From: Solirhodobacter olei
GTDB taxonomy: Bacteria > Pseudomonadota > Alphaproteobacteria > Rhodobacterales > Rhodobacteraceae
Assembly (NCBI RefSeq): GCF_004010155.1
Contig: NZ_RRYH01000009.1
Location: 62,001-126,000 of the forward strand
DNA length: 64,000 nt
Direction of reading: 5' to 3'
Below the pieces are notes generated by a model that worked only from the letters and a program-made list of their open reading frames with translations, did no database searches and was not told where the DNA came from. Below, in pieces: positions 1-8,569 of this stretch (the first letter of the stretch is position 1; each line of letters begins with the position of its first letter). The position numbers were made by a program, and so were the translations under genes.

Positions 1-315
1 TTTCCGCTTTCCGTCGGCCGCACCCTGCTGCGCGGCGCGATCTACCGCTACCGCGAGGAAAACCGCGCCCAGCGGCTTGCCCGCTACCTGGCCATGCGCA
101 TCGACCGTGACACCCAGGCGGAGGACGTTCAGCTCACCATCTGGTCGAACGAGGCGATGACCTCGAAGGCCTTCGCCGGCTTCTACCTGTCGGATCTGGA
201 ATACGGCGTGCGCACACATCACGACCACCTGCGCCGCGCGCTGCCGGTGATGACGCTCGACCAGAGCCCGGGCGAAGACCGCATGGCGGAGGCCAACGAC
301 CAAATCACCGGCTGA
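1..315 (+). CDS. Rieske-type aromatic-ring-hydroxylating oxygenase, alpha subunit, C-terminal fragment
   Basis: The reading frame is open from the first base and ends at 315, so only about 104 C-terminal residues are visible; the Rieske [2Fe-2S] part and the metal-binding histidines lie off the window. The visible part (RINR/RIDRDT-like segment, then EDVQLTIWSN, then SDLEYGVRTHHDHLRR) fits the C-terminal end of alpha subunits of ring-hydroxylating or choline-monooxygenase-like Rieske oxygenases, where a quaternary-structure helix precedes a final 'E.GVRxxHxxLR' segment. Such enzymes mono- or dioxygenate aromatic or N-methylated substrates. It sits upstream of an importer and other oxidative genes, suggesting a shared pathway. 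Family assignment is by pattern only. Confidence 0.6.
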   Translation, partial: FPLSVGRTLLRGAIYRYREENRAQRLARYLAMRIDRDTQAEDVQLTIWSNEAMTSKAFAGFYLSDLEYGVRTHHDHLRRALPVMTLDQSPGEDRMAEANDQITG

Positions 316-532
316 CCGCGCGACTGGGCACGGGACACGGGACACGGATAGCAACCCGCTATCGCCGTTTCCGTTGCCCAGCAAAATACGGATATAGCTC
401 ACGAAATCTTTCGTATTTTGAATGGCTGTTCAGCCAGAGATTTGCGAGATAACACTTGATTTACCGCCGGCTTGGCGCAACGCTTGGCGGCAACGGCGCA
501 GGGAACGCCGGCAGACGGAGGGCAGAGGACGG
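316..532. promoter_or_regulatory. Intergenic region with nested inverted repeats, likely terminator plus promoter/operator
   Basis: A short hairpin (GATAGC at 347-352, loop, GCTATC at 358-363) follows the Rieske gene. Downstream, an AT-rich stretch has a perfect 9-base inverted repeat, CAAAATACG at 382-390 and CGTATTTTG at 412-420, and nested in it a perfect 6+6 palindrome ACGAAA-TC-TTTCGT at 401-414. The low GC content here contrasts with neighbours and fits a promoter with an operator for the importer genes. No regulator is demonstrated. Confidence 0.45.
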
Positions 533-1414
533 ATGAAGCGGACAACCCGCTCCTGGAGGGATCGAGAAGACCTGCGCGGCCTCGCGCTGATCTCGCCCAC
601 CGTCCTCTACGCGCTGGCGCTCCTTCTGGTGCCGGTGGCGATGGTCATCCTCTACAGCTTCTGGAAGCAGAGCTTCATGACCATCGACCACACGTTCCGC
701 CTGTCGAATTACGAGGCCGCGTTCACCCAGCCGATCTACCGCGCACTTTTCCTGCGCTCGCTCTGGATCTCGCTGACGGTGAGCCTTGTGACGGTGGTGA
801 TGGCCTATCCGGTGGCCTGGTACATCTCCTTCCACGGCGGGCGGAACAAGAACCTCTGGCTCTTCGTCATCACTGTGCCCTTCCTCACCTCCTACCTGCT
901 GCGGGTGATGGCCTGGAAGGTCGTCCTCGGACACAACGGGGTGGTGAATTCGGCGCTGATGTGGCTCGGCCTGATCCACCAGCCGATCGAGGCGCTGCTC
1001 TACACCGCGAATTCCGTCGTCATCACGCTGGTCCACAGCTGGGTCGCCTTCGCGATCCTGCCGATCTTCGTGTCCATGGAAAAGATCGACCGCTCGCTGG
1101 TCGAGGCCGGGCGCGACCTTGGCGACAGCGCGTTCAGAAGCTTCCGCCGGATCGTGCTGCCGCTGTCGCTGCCCGGCGTGATCTCTGCCTTCGTGATCGT
1201 GATGATCCCGACGATCGGCGATTACGTCACGCCGACGCTGGTCGGCGGGCGGGACGGCATGATGATTGCCAATATCATCCAGACCAACTTCGGCCAGGCG
1301 CAGAACTGGCCGATGGGGGCCGCGCTGTCGGTCAGCGCGATGGTGCTGGTCAGCCTCGCGGCGGGGATCATGGTGCTGCTGCTGCGCCTTCTCGTGAACG
1401 GGGTGCGCAGATGA
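533..1414 (+). CDS. ABC transporter permease, PotB-like (spermidine/putrescine type)
   Basis: A 293-residue inner-membrane protein with about six hydrophobic helices and the typical binding-protein-dependent permease EAA loop (EAGRDLGDSAF...LPLSLPG) in its C-terminal third, where the ATPase docks. I chose the ATG at 533 because a purine-rich site (GGAGGGCAGAGG) precedes it and the protein then starts MKRTTRSW, just before the first helix; an upstream in-frame ATG at 422 would add 37 residues without similarity. It forms a translationally coupled unit with the next permease (ATGA overlap) and the ATPase. The family imports polyamines and related cations; the substrate here is unknown. Confidence 0.88.
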   Translation: MKRTTRSWRDREDLRGLALISPTVLYALALLLVPVAMVILYSFWKQSFMTIDHTFRLSNYEAAFTQPIYRALFLRSLWISLTVSLVTVVMAYPVAWYISFHGGRNKNLWLFVITVPFLTSYLLRVMAWKVVLGHNGVVNSALMWLGLIHQPIEALLYTANSVVITLVHSWVAFAILPIFVSMEKIDRSLVEAGRDLGDSAFRSFRRIVLPLSLPGVISAFVIVMIPTIGDYVTPTLVGGRDGMMIANIIQTNFGQAQNWPMGAALSVSAMVLVSLAAGIMVLLLRLLVNGVRR

Positions 1415-2226
1415 GAAGGCTCGCCCGCATCCGCCTGCTGCCCGTCTACCTCTGCGGCTTCATCTTCTTTCTGTATTTCCCGATCCTTCTGCTGCCGCTC
1501 TTCTCCTTCAACAGCGGCGCGACGGTGGCCTTCCCGCTGCGCGGCTTCACGCTGAACTGGTACGCCCAGCTCCTGCAGAACGCGACGATGATCGACGCCG
1601 CGATGAACAGCCTGACCGTCGGGCTCGCCGTCTCGCTGGTCACCACCACGCTCGCCATCAGCGCCTCGCGCGCGATTACCCGGTACCGTTTTCCGGGCAA
1701 GCGGCCCGCCACCGGGCTGATCATGGCGCCGCTCTTCCTGCCGGAGATCATCGTCGCCGTGGCGATGCTGCTGATCCTCTTGCAGATCGGCATCCAGCTG
1801 TCACTCGGCACCGTCGTCCTCGGCCAGATCATCTTCTGCCTGCCCTACGCGATGTCCGTCCTGATCGCCGGCTTCGAAGGCTTCGACCGTAGCCTGGAGG
1901 AGGCCTCGCTCGACCTGGGCGAGACCTCCTTCGGCACCTTCCGCCGGGTCACGCTTCCGGTGGTGGCGCCCGCGATCCTGTCGAGCTTCCTTCTGTGCTT
2001 CACCGTCTCCTTCGACGAGTTCCTGCTGGCCTTCTTCCTGTCGGGCACCCGCACCACGCTGCCCGTCTACATCTGGGGCCAGCTTCGCTTCGCCTCGAAA
2101 CTTCCGGAGGTCATGGCGCTCGGGAGCCTGATGATGCTCCTGTCGATCACCTTGCTCACCATCGCCGAGATTGCCCGCCGCCGCGCCGAGAAGCGTGTGA
2201 CGGCGCAGGGAGGCCCGCATGCCTGA
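1411..2226 (+). CDS. ABC transporter permease, PotC-like
   Basis: A 271-residue second permease of the importer, with six predicted membrane helices and an EAA loop (EASLDLGETSFGTFRRV...LPVVAP). Its ATG overlaps the stop of the first permease by four bases, implying translational coupling. PotB and PotC-type subunits form a heterodimeric channel in the inner membrane. It runs into the ATPase gene with an 8-base overlap. Confidence 0.88.
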   Translation: MRRLARIRLLPVYLCGFIFFLYFPILLLPLFSFNSGATVAFPLRGFTLNWYAQLLQNATMIDAAMNSLTVGLAVSLVTTTLAISASRAITRYRFPGKRPATGLIMAPLFLPEIIVAVAMLLILLQIGIQLSLGTVVLGQIIFCLPYAMSVLIAGFEGFDRSLEEASLDLGETSFGTFRRVTLPVVAPAILSSFLLCFTVSFDEFLLAFFLSGTRTTLPVYIWGQLRFASKLPEVMALGSLMMLLSITLLTIAEIARRRAEKRVTAQGGPHA

Positions 2227-3316
2227 CAGACCGATGATAGAGATCGCCGGGGTCTCGCGGAACTTCGGAACCTTCCGCGCGCTCGACGACATCAACCTGA
2301 CGATCGCAGAGGGCCAGTTCTTCTCGTTGCTCGGCCCCTCGGGCTGCGGCAAGACCACGCTGCTGCGGCTGCTGGCCGGGCTCGATGTGCCAAGCGCCGG
2401 CACGATCCGTATCGACGGCGAGGATTGCACCGAGATCCGCGCCAACGCCCGGCCGACCAACATGGTCTTCCAGTCCTACGCGATCTTCCCGCACCTGAAC
2501 GTGGCGGAGAACGTCGGATACGGCCTCAAGCGCCTGCGTCTCGGCCGCGCCGAGGAGGATCGCCGCGTGGCAGAGGCGCTGGAGATGGTGCGCCTGCCCG
2601 ATTTCGGCAGGCGCAAGGGCAACGAGCTGTCCGGCGGCCAGCGCCAGCGGGTGGCCCTCGCCCGAGCTCTGGTGATGCGCCCCAAGGTGCTGCTGCTGGA
2701 CGAACCGCTCTCCGCGCTGGACAAGAAGCTGCGCGAGGAGATGCAGATCGAGCTGCGCTCGCTGCAACAGAGCGTGGGCATCACCTTCGTCCTCGTCACC
2801 CATGACCAGTACGAGGCGCTGGCGCTCTCCGACCGGATCGCGGTGATGTTCGCAGGCCGCGTCGCCCAGGTGGCCGAACCGATGGAGATCTACCAGCACC
2901 CGGCCACCCGGCAGGTCGCCGATTTCCTGGGCGGGATGAATTTCCTGTCGGCCAGAATCGCGGGCGAGACCGGCGAGACGCTGACGGTAGAGACGGACCG
3001 CCTCGGCACTGCGGTGCTGCGAAAGCCCGCAGGCTTCACCGCCAGCGGCAACCGCGCCACTGTCGGCATTAGGCCGGAACGGCTGCGCGTCCTCTGGGAC
3101 GACGAGACCGCGCCGCATATGCTGACCGGCCGCATCGCCAGCCGCGCCTATTTCGGCGAGACGACGAGCCTCGCCGTCGCCATCGAGGGGCTGGACGCAC
3201 CGCTCTCCATCGTCGAGACCAACGACTATGGCGCCGACGAGCTGAAGATCGGCGCAGAGATCCGGCTGGCCTACGACCCGGAGGCGCTGGTACTGGTCTC
3301 CGACCCCGCCGCCTGA
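2219..3316 (+). CDS. ABC transporter ATPase, PotA-like
   Basis: A 365-residue ATPase energising the importer. Visible motifs: Walker A GPSGCGKT at 39-46, Q-loop glutamine near 85 (FQSYAIF), signature LSGGQ at 137-141, Walker B LLLDEP at 158-163, D-loop SALD, and switch histidine near 195 (THDQ). The C-terminal 120 residues form a TOBE-like regulatory domain (GIRPERL), as in PotA/UgpC proteins. Length is normal. It is the last gene of this plus-strand transporter unit; the cognate binding protein is encoded convergently just downstream. Confidence 0.92.
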   Translation: MPDRPMIEIAGVSRNFGTFRALDDINLTIAEGQFFSLLGPSGCGKTTLLRLLAGLDVPSAGTIRIDGEDCTEIRANARPTNMVFQSYAIFPHLNVAENVGYGLKRLRLGRAEEDRRVAEALEMVRLPDFGRRKGNELSGGQRQRVALARALVMRPKVLLLDEPLSALDKKLREEMQIELRSLQQSVGITFVLVTHDQYEALALSDRIAVMFAGRVAQVAEPMEIYQHPATRQVADFLGGMNFLSARIAGETGETLTVETDRLGTAVLRKPAGFTASGNRATVGIRPERLRVLWDDETAPHMLTGRIASRAYFGETTSLAVAIEGLDAPLSIVETNDYGADELKIGAEIRLAYDPEALVLVSDPAA

Positions 3317-3352
3317 AGCACGGGCGCCTGCCCCCAAGTGTCCGAAACGAGG

Positions 3353-3378
3353 AAAGGCGGCCCGAAGGACCGCCTTTT
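3353..3378. terminator. Rho-independent terminator between convergent transporter genes
   Basis: AAAGGCGG (3353-3360) pairs perfectly with CCGCCTTT (3370-3377) around a 9-base loop, and is followed by T residues on the plus strand; the mirrored A-run also gives T residues on the minus strand. It lies between the stops of the ATPase gene and the binding-protein gene and probably works both ways. Confidence 0.75.
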
Positions 3379-3451
3379 GCCATTCTCCTTCGGCCCCGGG
3401 AAGGCCTGCGCCGGGGCATCCCACCCCCGGCGCGCGGCCAGATCCCCGGTG

Positions 3452-4516
3452 TCAGAACCCCGCCTTGATCTTCTGGAACTCGGCGATCATCTTCTGCTTC
3501 AGCGCGATCGGCACCGGCGACTGGAACAGCGTCTTCGCGGTGTATTTCTCGACATTGTCGAACCCGTCCGCCTTCAGCACCTTCGGATCGACCTTGGCCA
3601 TGCCGAGCTTGTTGGAATGCCCGTAGCCCCATTGCGTCACGAGGTAGTTCGACACGTCCGGCGCCGTGACCGCGTTCAGATAATCGTAAACCTCGCTGTC
3701 CGGCGCGGTGCCGCCCTTCAGCCGCACGTAGCCGCAGACCCAGGTCGACAGGCCTTCCTTGGTGTCGCGGTTCATCGCCACCGGCACCTTCTGGGCCTGC
3801 AGTTGCGCCGGCGTCTCGTTCCAGGCCCAGGCCAGCTCCACCTCGCCCGAGGCCATCGCCTGATTGAGCTGGGCACCGTCCGTCCAGTAGAAGCGGACGT
3901 TCTTGTTCACCTTACGCAGGAAATCCGAGGCCGCCTTGAACTGCGCGTCGGTCATCGTCGCCCAGTCCTTCACCCCGATGGCAAGGCTGGCCAGCGCATA
4001 GGCGTCATCCACGTTGTCGCCGATGGAGACCATTCCCTTGTACTTCGGATCCGCGAAGGCCTGCAGCGAGGCGACGTCGGAGGGCTTGAGCTTGTCGGTG
4101 CGGTAGACCAGCGCCGTGTTGCCCCATTCGAAGGGGATCAGCCAGGCCTTGCCATCCGGCCCGGTCATCAGGTTCTTGATGCCCTTCAGCCCCGGCAGCA
4201 CGTCGTTCCACCACTTCAGCTTCTTCGGATCGAGCGGCTCCAGCAGCCCGGCCTCGCGCCATTTCACCACCGATTGCGAACACGGATGCGCCACATCCGC
4301 CTTGAACCCGGCGGTGAGCTTCTGGAAGGCCTCATCCTCGTCCGCGAAGAAGGAGAAGTCGGGCTTCTGCTTATGGTCCTTCATGTAGTTCGGGTAGAAG
4401 ACCGGGTCTTCGTAGCCGGACCAATCGAAGACGCGCAGGTTCTGGGCCCAGGCAGGCGGCCCCGCCGTCACGACAGCCAGGGCGATCAGCGCCCCCATCC
4501 GCAGTTTGTTCATCAT
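3452..4516 (-). CDS. Periplasmic substrate-binding protein, PotD/PotF-like
   Basis: A 354-residue exported binding protein. It begins with a clear signal peptide (MMNKLRMGALIALAVV... cleaved near AWAQ), followed by NLRVFDWSGYEDP, typical of the SBP_bac_6/8 polyamine-binding class, and has further family features such as GDNVDDAYALASLA and a WNETPAQL segment. The start at 4516 has AGGGAGA seven bases upstream; an upstream-open frame to 5290 is not used because it overlaps the regulator gene. It delivers substrate to the PotABC-like complex encoded on the other strand and follows the TetR gene by 35 bases, so it may be co-transcribed with it. Ligand unknown. Confidence 0.88.
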   Translation of the reverse strand: MMNKLRMGALIALAVVTAGPPAWAQNLRVFDWSGYEDPVFYPNYMKDHKQKPDFSFFADEDEAFQKLTAGFKADVAHPCSQSVVKWREAGLLEPLDPKKLKWWNDVLPGLKGIKNLMTGPDGKAWLIPFEWGNTALVYRTDKLKPSDVASLQAFADPKYKGMVSIGDNVDDAYALASLAIGVKDWATMTDAQFKAASDFLRKVNKNVRFYWTDGAQLNQAMASGEVELAWAWNETPAQLQAQKVPVAMNRDTKEGLSTWVCGYVRLKGGTAPDSEVYDYLNAVTAPDVSNYLVTQWGYGHSNKLGMAKVDPKVLKADGFDNVEKYTAKTLFQSPVPIALKQKMIAEFQKIKAGF

Positions 4517-4551
4517 TGCAGTTCTCCCTGTTTGCTTCGTTTGCTTGGCTC

Positions 4552-5232
4552 TCAGGTCACGCGCGCGCCGTCCGGCGCGAAATGTCTCGGGAAGGCGACG
4601 CCCAGCCAGGCGCGCGCCGCGGCGTGGGCCCCGTCTCGGGTCAGCCCATCGCCCATCATCAGCCGGAACCACAGCCCCTCCAGCATCGAGCAGAGCGACA
4701 GCGCCAGCGAAGGCGCGTCGTAGCCGTATCCCGCTTCCTGTTTCAGCGCCTCGACGAGGCCCGAAAGGGCCTCCTGATAGACCTTGTCGCGCGCCCCGCA
4801 GAGCGCCTGATAGGTGGGGCGGGATTTGGCCTCGCCCCAGAAGGCGAACCAGGCGGCAAGCTTGCGGCGGGTGCAGACCCGCCGGTCGAAATCCGCGGCG
4901 ACGAGGGCCTGCAGCCGCGCCGCCGCCGCTGGCCCGGCGCGGTCGTAGGCGCCCATCCAATGGGTGGCATATTCGTCGGCCATGAACTGCAGCGTCGCGA
5001 TCAGCAGGTTGTCCTTGCTCTCGAAATGGAAATTCACGATCCCGCGCGAGAGGCCCGCCCGGTCGGCGATATCGGCCATGGTCGTATCGGCGTAGCCGCG
5101 GCGCGAGAGGCAGTCGATCGTGGCCTCGATCAGCTGCTGGCGGCGCATTTCGCGCGGCGCCTTGCGGGCACGCCCGCCGGGATCCGGGATCGCCGTCACG
5201 CCCGCCTCCCCCACCCCGCAGAGGGCGCGCAT
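4552..5232 (-). CDS. TetR-family transcriptional regulator, BetI-like
   Basis: A 226-residue protein with an N-terminal TetR helix-turn-helix (RRQQLIEATIDCLSRRG, then TTMADIADRAGLSRGIVNFHF) and a C-terminal ligand/dimer domain with a BetI-like C-terminal pattern (LAAWFAFWGEA, LSLCSMLEGLW). BetI proteins repress choline-to-betaine genes and are released by choline; related proteins respond to other small cations. The gene is divergent from the oxidoreductase operon and just upstream of the binding-protein gene, the classic position for a local repressor. A candidate palindromic operator lies in the AT-rich gap between them. The exact start is uncertain; the first 28 residues look extended compared with BetI. 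Confidence 0.82.
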   Translation of the reverse strand: MRALCGVGEAGVTAIPDPGGRARKAPREMRRQQLIEATIDCLSRRGYADTTMADIADRAGLSRGIVNFHFESKDNLLIATLQFMADEYATHWMGAYDRAGPAAAARLQALVAADFDRRVCTRRKLAAWFAFWGEAKSRPTYQALCGARDKVYQEALSGLVEALKQEAGYGYDAPSLALSLCSMLEGLWFRLMMGDGLTRDGAHAAARAWLGVAFPRHFAPDGARVT

Positions 5233-5335
5233 CCAGTCGGGGCCGACGCCACCATTCTCCTGTCTCCCGCCGCCCGATCGGCAGCTCCAAGTTGCGAAAA
5301 CTCTACAAGATTATCCGGTCATTTCAATATACTTG

Positions 5336-5351
5336 TTGGATGCTCATTCAA
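5336..5351. promoter_or_regulatory. Candidate TetR operator palindrome
   Basis: The 16-base near-perfect palindrome TTGGATG-CT-CATTCAA (one mismatch between arms) lies in an AT-rich gap (about 5290-5412) between the divergent TetR regulator and the oxidoreductase operon. Position, size and low GC make it the best operator candidate for the BetI-like protein. This is inference from symmetry and location only. Confidence 0.45.
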
Positions 5352-5412
5352 AATATCTAGACAACACACTGCCAAACATGCAAATTTTTTGAAAATATAC
5401 TTGGGATTTAAG

Positions 5413-7032
5413 ATGAAACGACACGACGTGGTCCTGATCGGCGGTGGTCATAACGGCCTTGTCGCGGCCTGCTACCTGCAGCGCGCGGGGCTCGATGTCC
5501 TCGTGCTCGAGAAGAACGCCTGGGTCGGCGGCGCCGCGACCAGCCGCGACACCGGCACCGGGGTCACCTTCTCCAACTGCTCCTATGTCTGCTCGCTCTT
5601 CCGGCCCGAGATCATGCGCGATCTGGAGCTGCCGAGGCACGGCCTTCAGGTCATCGCCTACGAGGGCGGTGTGGTCTTCACCGAGGACGGCGACTACCTC
5701 GCCGCCTACCGCGACCACGACGCGCACCGGCGCGAAATCGCGCGCTTCTCGCCCCGCGACGCCGAGGCTTACGAGACCTACGCCCGCGACGTCACCCGCC
5801 AGTGCCGCTTCATCCAGCCTCTCCTGATGCGCACCGCGCCCGATCCGGTCAGCCTGAAGCCCCGCGATATCGGCGAGCTTCTCTGGCTCGCCCGCCGCTT
5901 CGGCAATTTCACGGCCGAGGAGATGGCGGCGACCGCCCGCTTCTGGACCATGTCCATCGCCGATTTCCTCGACGAGTATTTCGAAACAGAGGTGCTGAAG
6001 GCCTATCTCGCGATCTCCGGCATCATCGGCACGGCCCTCGGGCCGATGTCGCCGGGCACGGCCTATGTGCTGCTGCACCACTACATGGGCGAGGTCGACG
6101 GATCGGTCGGCGCCTGGGGCTATGCCCGCGGCGGCATGGGGGCGGTCACCCAGGCTCTCGCCTCCTCCTTCCGTGCCTCGGGCGGCACGATCCGCACCGA
6201 CGCGGCGGTGGAGAAGGTGCTGACTCGGGGCGGCCGCGCCACCGGCGTCGTCCTCGACAGCGGCGAGGAGGTCGCGGCCCGCCGCGTCGTCTCCAACGCC
6301 GACGTGAAGCGGACCTTCCTGAAGCTCGTCGAGCCCGCCGACCTGCCAGAGCCGTTCCTCCACCGCGTCCGCCAGTTCAAGATGCGCGGCTCCTCCGGCA
6401 AGCTGAACATCGCGCTCGACGGGATGCCGGAGTTCCCCGCCCTGCCCGAGGGCTGCCGCTGCACCATGGGCGACATGCACTTCTCCGATTCCATCGAGCG
6501 GCTGGAGCGGGGATACGACGATTGGAAGGCCGGCCGCTGGTCCGCCGATCCGTTCCTGGACATGATGATCCCGACCCAGCTCGACCCGACCATGGCGCCC
6601 CCGGGGCAGCATTTCATGTCCTGCTTCGTGCAATACTGCCCGCCGAAGGTCGAGGGCCGCGACTGGACCGACGCCGACCGCGACGCCTTCGCGGAGACGG
6701 TGGTCAGCCAGATCGCCGATTATTCGCCGGGCTTCCGCGACCGCATCATCGGCATGGAGGTCCGCACGCCGCGGGAGCTGGAAGCCGAGGTCGGCCTGAC
6801 CGAGGGAAACATCTTCCAGGGAGAGCTGACCTTCGACCAGCTCCTCTTCAACCGCCCGGTCCCGGGCTATGCACAGTATCGCAGCCCGATCCCGGGGCTT
6901 TACATCTGCGGCTCCTCCACCCATCCGGGCGGTGGCGTCATGGGCGCGCCGGGCCGCAACGCCGCGCGCGAGATCCTGCGCGACATGCGCCTGTCCCCCA
7001 AGGAAATGAGGCCCGCCCATGACGTCCTGTGA
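5413..7032 (+). CDS. FAD-dependent oxidoreductase, phytoene-desaturase-like (CrtI/COG1233 superfamily)
   Basis: A 539-residue flavoprotein. An N-terminal Rossmann dinucleotide motif (VVLIGGGHNGLVAA, residues about 6-19) with a later ...VLVLEK acidic end binds FAD, and the C-terminus has the second FAD contact (GLYICGSSTHPGGGVMG). Similar enzymes desaturate or isomerise carotenoids, but this subgroup occurs in non-carotenoid catabolic operons. The ATG at 5413 opens directly at the Rossmann fold after an AT-rich promoter region; longer in-frame extension is rejected. The next gene starts 14 bases before this one ends and encodes a paralogue. Probably soluble and probably repressed by the divergent TetR protein. 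Substrate unknown. Confidence 0.8.
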   Translation: MKRHDVVLIGGGHNGLVAACYLQRAGLDVLVLEKNAWVGGAATSRDTGTGVTFSNCSYVCSLFRPEIMRDLELPRHGLQVIAYEGGVVFTEDGDYLAAYRDHDAHRREIARFSPRDAEAYETYARDVTRQCRFIQPLLMRTAPDPVSLKPRDIGELLWLARRFGNFTAEEMAATARFWTMSIADFLDEYFETEVLKAYLAISGIIGTALGPMSPGTAYVLLHHYMGEVDGSVGAWGYARGGMGAVTQALASSFRASGGTIRTDAAVEKVLTRGGRATGVVLDSGEEVAARRVVSNADVKRTFLKLVEPADLPEPFLHRVRQFKMRGSSGKLNIALDGMPEFPALPEGCRCTMGDMHFSDSIERLERGYDDWKAGRWSADPFLDMMIPTQLDPTMAPPGQHFMSCFVQYCPPKVEGRDWTDADRDAFAETVVSQIADYSPGFRDRIIGMEVRTPRELEAEVGLTEGNIFQGELTFDQLLFNRPVPGYAQYRSPIPGLYICGSSTHPGGGVMGAPGRNAAREILRDMRLSPKEMRPAHDVL

Positions 7033-8569
7033 CGCGATCGTCATCGGCGGCGGCCACAACGGCCTGACCACCGCAACCGTGCTGGCCAAGTCCGGCCGCA
7101 AGGTGATGCTCTTCGAGGCGGCCGAGGCGCTCTGCGCCTCGATGCAGACAGTGGAGATCGCGCCGGGCTACCGCACCAGCGCGCTGTCCCATCTGGTCAA
7201 TCGCCTCGCGCCCGAGGTCATCCGCGCCACCGGCCTCGACACCGCCTGCCTGAACCGCACGCCGGCCCCGACCGTCACGTTGGGTGCGGGCGAGCCCGTG
7301 GTGCTGCGCGGCGGCTACGGCGAAACCCTCGATGGGGTCAGCGCGGAGGAGGCGCTGGCCTTCGCCGCCTTCCGCCAGAAGCTGATGGCGCAAGCCGCGA
7401 TCCTCGGCCGCTTCCTGACCCGCCGCCCGCCACTGCCGGGCGAGATCACCCGCAAGGACCTTCTGCCGCTGACCACGACCGGCCTCGCCCTCCTGCGCGG
7501 CGGCCGGGGAGCCGCGCGGGAACTGATGCGGATGCTCCTGACCAATGTCGCCGATGCCGCCGACGAACACCTCTGCGACGACCGGCTGCGGGGCCTGATG
7601 GCCTTCGACGCGACGCTCGGCAGCCATATGGGGCCGCGCTCGCCCGGATCGCTCCTCGGCCTCTACTACCGCCTGACCGGCAGCGCGAACGGCATTCCCG
7701 GCGCCCAGATCGTGCCGCTGGGCGGGATGGGCGCGCTCGCCACGGCCTTCACCGCGGCGGCCGAGCGCGCGGGGGTCACGCTGCGCCCCGGCACTCCCGT
7801 CGCGCGGATCGAGGCTGTGCAGGGCCGCGCCACCGGCGTGACGCTGGCCGACGGCACACTGGTGCAGGCGCCGGTCGTCGTCTCGGCCGTCCACCCGGCC
7901 ACGACCTTCCTGCAACTGGTCGACCGGGCCGAGATCGGCACCGGTCTCACCCGCGCCTTCCGCCGCCACCGCAGCCGCGGCAATGTCGCCAAGCTGCATC
8001 TCGCGCTGAGCAGGGTGCCGGGCTTCACCGGCGTCGCCGAGGCCGATCACGCCGGCCGCATCGTCCTCGCCCGCTCGACCGACCATGTGGAGACCGCCTT
8101 CAACCCTGCGAAATACGCCGAATTCTCCCCCGACCCGGCGATGGAGGTCGTCCTGCCCTCCCTCGGCCAGCCAGAAATGGCAGCGGAAGGCTGCACGCTC
8201 TCCGCGCTGGTCCAGTTCGCCCCCTATGCCCTGCGCGGAGGCTGGGCGGCGGGCAAGGCGAAGCTCCTTGAAACCATCCTCGCCCGGCTGGAGGCGCATG
8301 CCCCCGGCCTGCGCGAAACCATCGTCTTCGCCGACCTCCTGCCGCCGCCCGAGATCGAGGCGCGCTTCGCACTCCCCGGCGGCCACTGGCACCATGGAGA
8401 GATGACGGCGGACCAGCTTCTATTCAACCGCCCCGTCCATGCCGCGGCAGGCTACCGGACACCGCTCGACGGGCTCTGGCTCGCCAGCGCAGGCAGCCAC
8501 CCGGGCGGCGGCATCTCCGGCCTGCCCGGCCTCAACGCCGCCCGCGAGATCCTGGAGGCCCGGCCATGA
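7019..8569 (+). CDS. Second FAD-dependent oxidoreductase, CrtI-like paralogue
   Basis: A 516-residue flavoprotein with the same layout as the preceding gene: Rossmann motif AIVIGGGHNGLTTA at the N-terminus, a shared QLLFNRPV segment near the end and a C-terminal FAD motif (SHPGGGISGLPGLNAAREIL). The two proteins clearly derive from a tandem duplication but have diverged strongly in the middle, suggesting they act as a heteromer or on consecutive intermediates. It overlaps the upstream gene by 14 bases and the GcvT-like gene by four (ATGA), so all are co-translated. Reaction unknown. Confidence 0.8.
   Translation: MTSCDAIVIGGGHNGLTTATVLAKSGRKVMLFEAAEALCASMQTVEIAPGYRTSALSHLVNRLAPEVIRATGLDTACLNRTPAPTVTLGAGEPVVLRGGYGETLDGVSAEEALAFAAFRQKLMAQAAILGRFLTRRPPLPGEITRKDLLPLTTTGLALLRGGRGAARELMRMLLTNVADAADEHLCDDRLRGLMAFDATLGSHMGPRSPGSLLGLYYRLTGSANGIPGAQIVPLGGMGALATAFTAAAERAGVTLRPGTPVARIEAVQGRATGVTLADGTLVQAPVVVSAVHPATTFLQLVDRAEIGTGLTRAFRRHRSRGNVAKLHLALSRVPGFTGVAEADHAGRIVLARSTDHVETAFNPAKYAEFSPDPAMEVVLPSLGQPEMAAEGCTLSALVQFAPYALRGGWAAGKAKLLETILARLEAHAPGLRETIVFADLLPPPEIEARFALPGGHWHHGEMTADQLLFNRPVHAAAGYRTPLDGLWLASAGSHPGGGISGLPGLNAAREILEARP

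Noticed and set aside
472-2226. Open frame from 472 covering both permeases
   Set aside because: Only the part from 1411 has permease motifs; the upstream part is the out-of-frame shadow of the first permease.
3452-5290. A fused regulator-binding protein suggested by one uninterrupted minus-strand frame
   Set aside because: The TetR protein is in a different frame, and a normal signal peptide and ribosome site start the binding protein at 4516.
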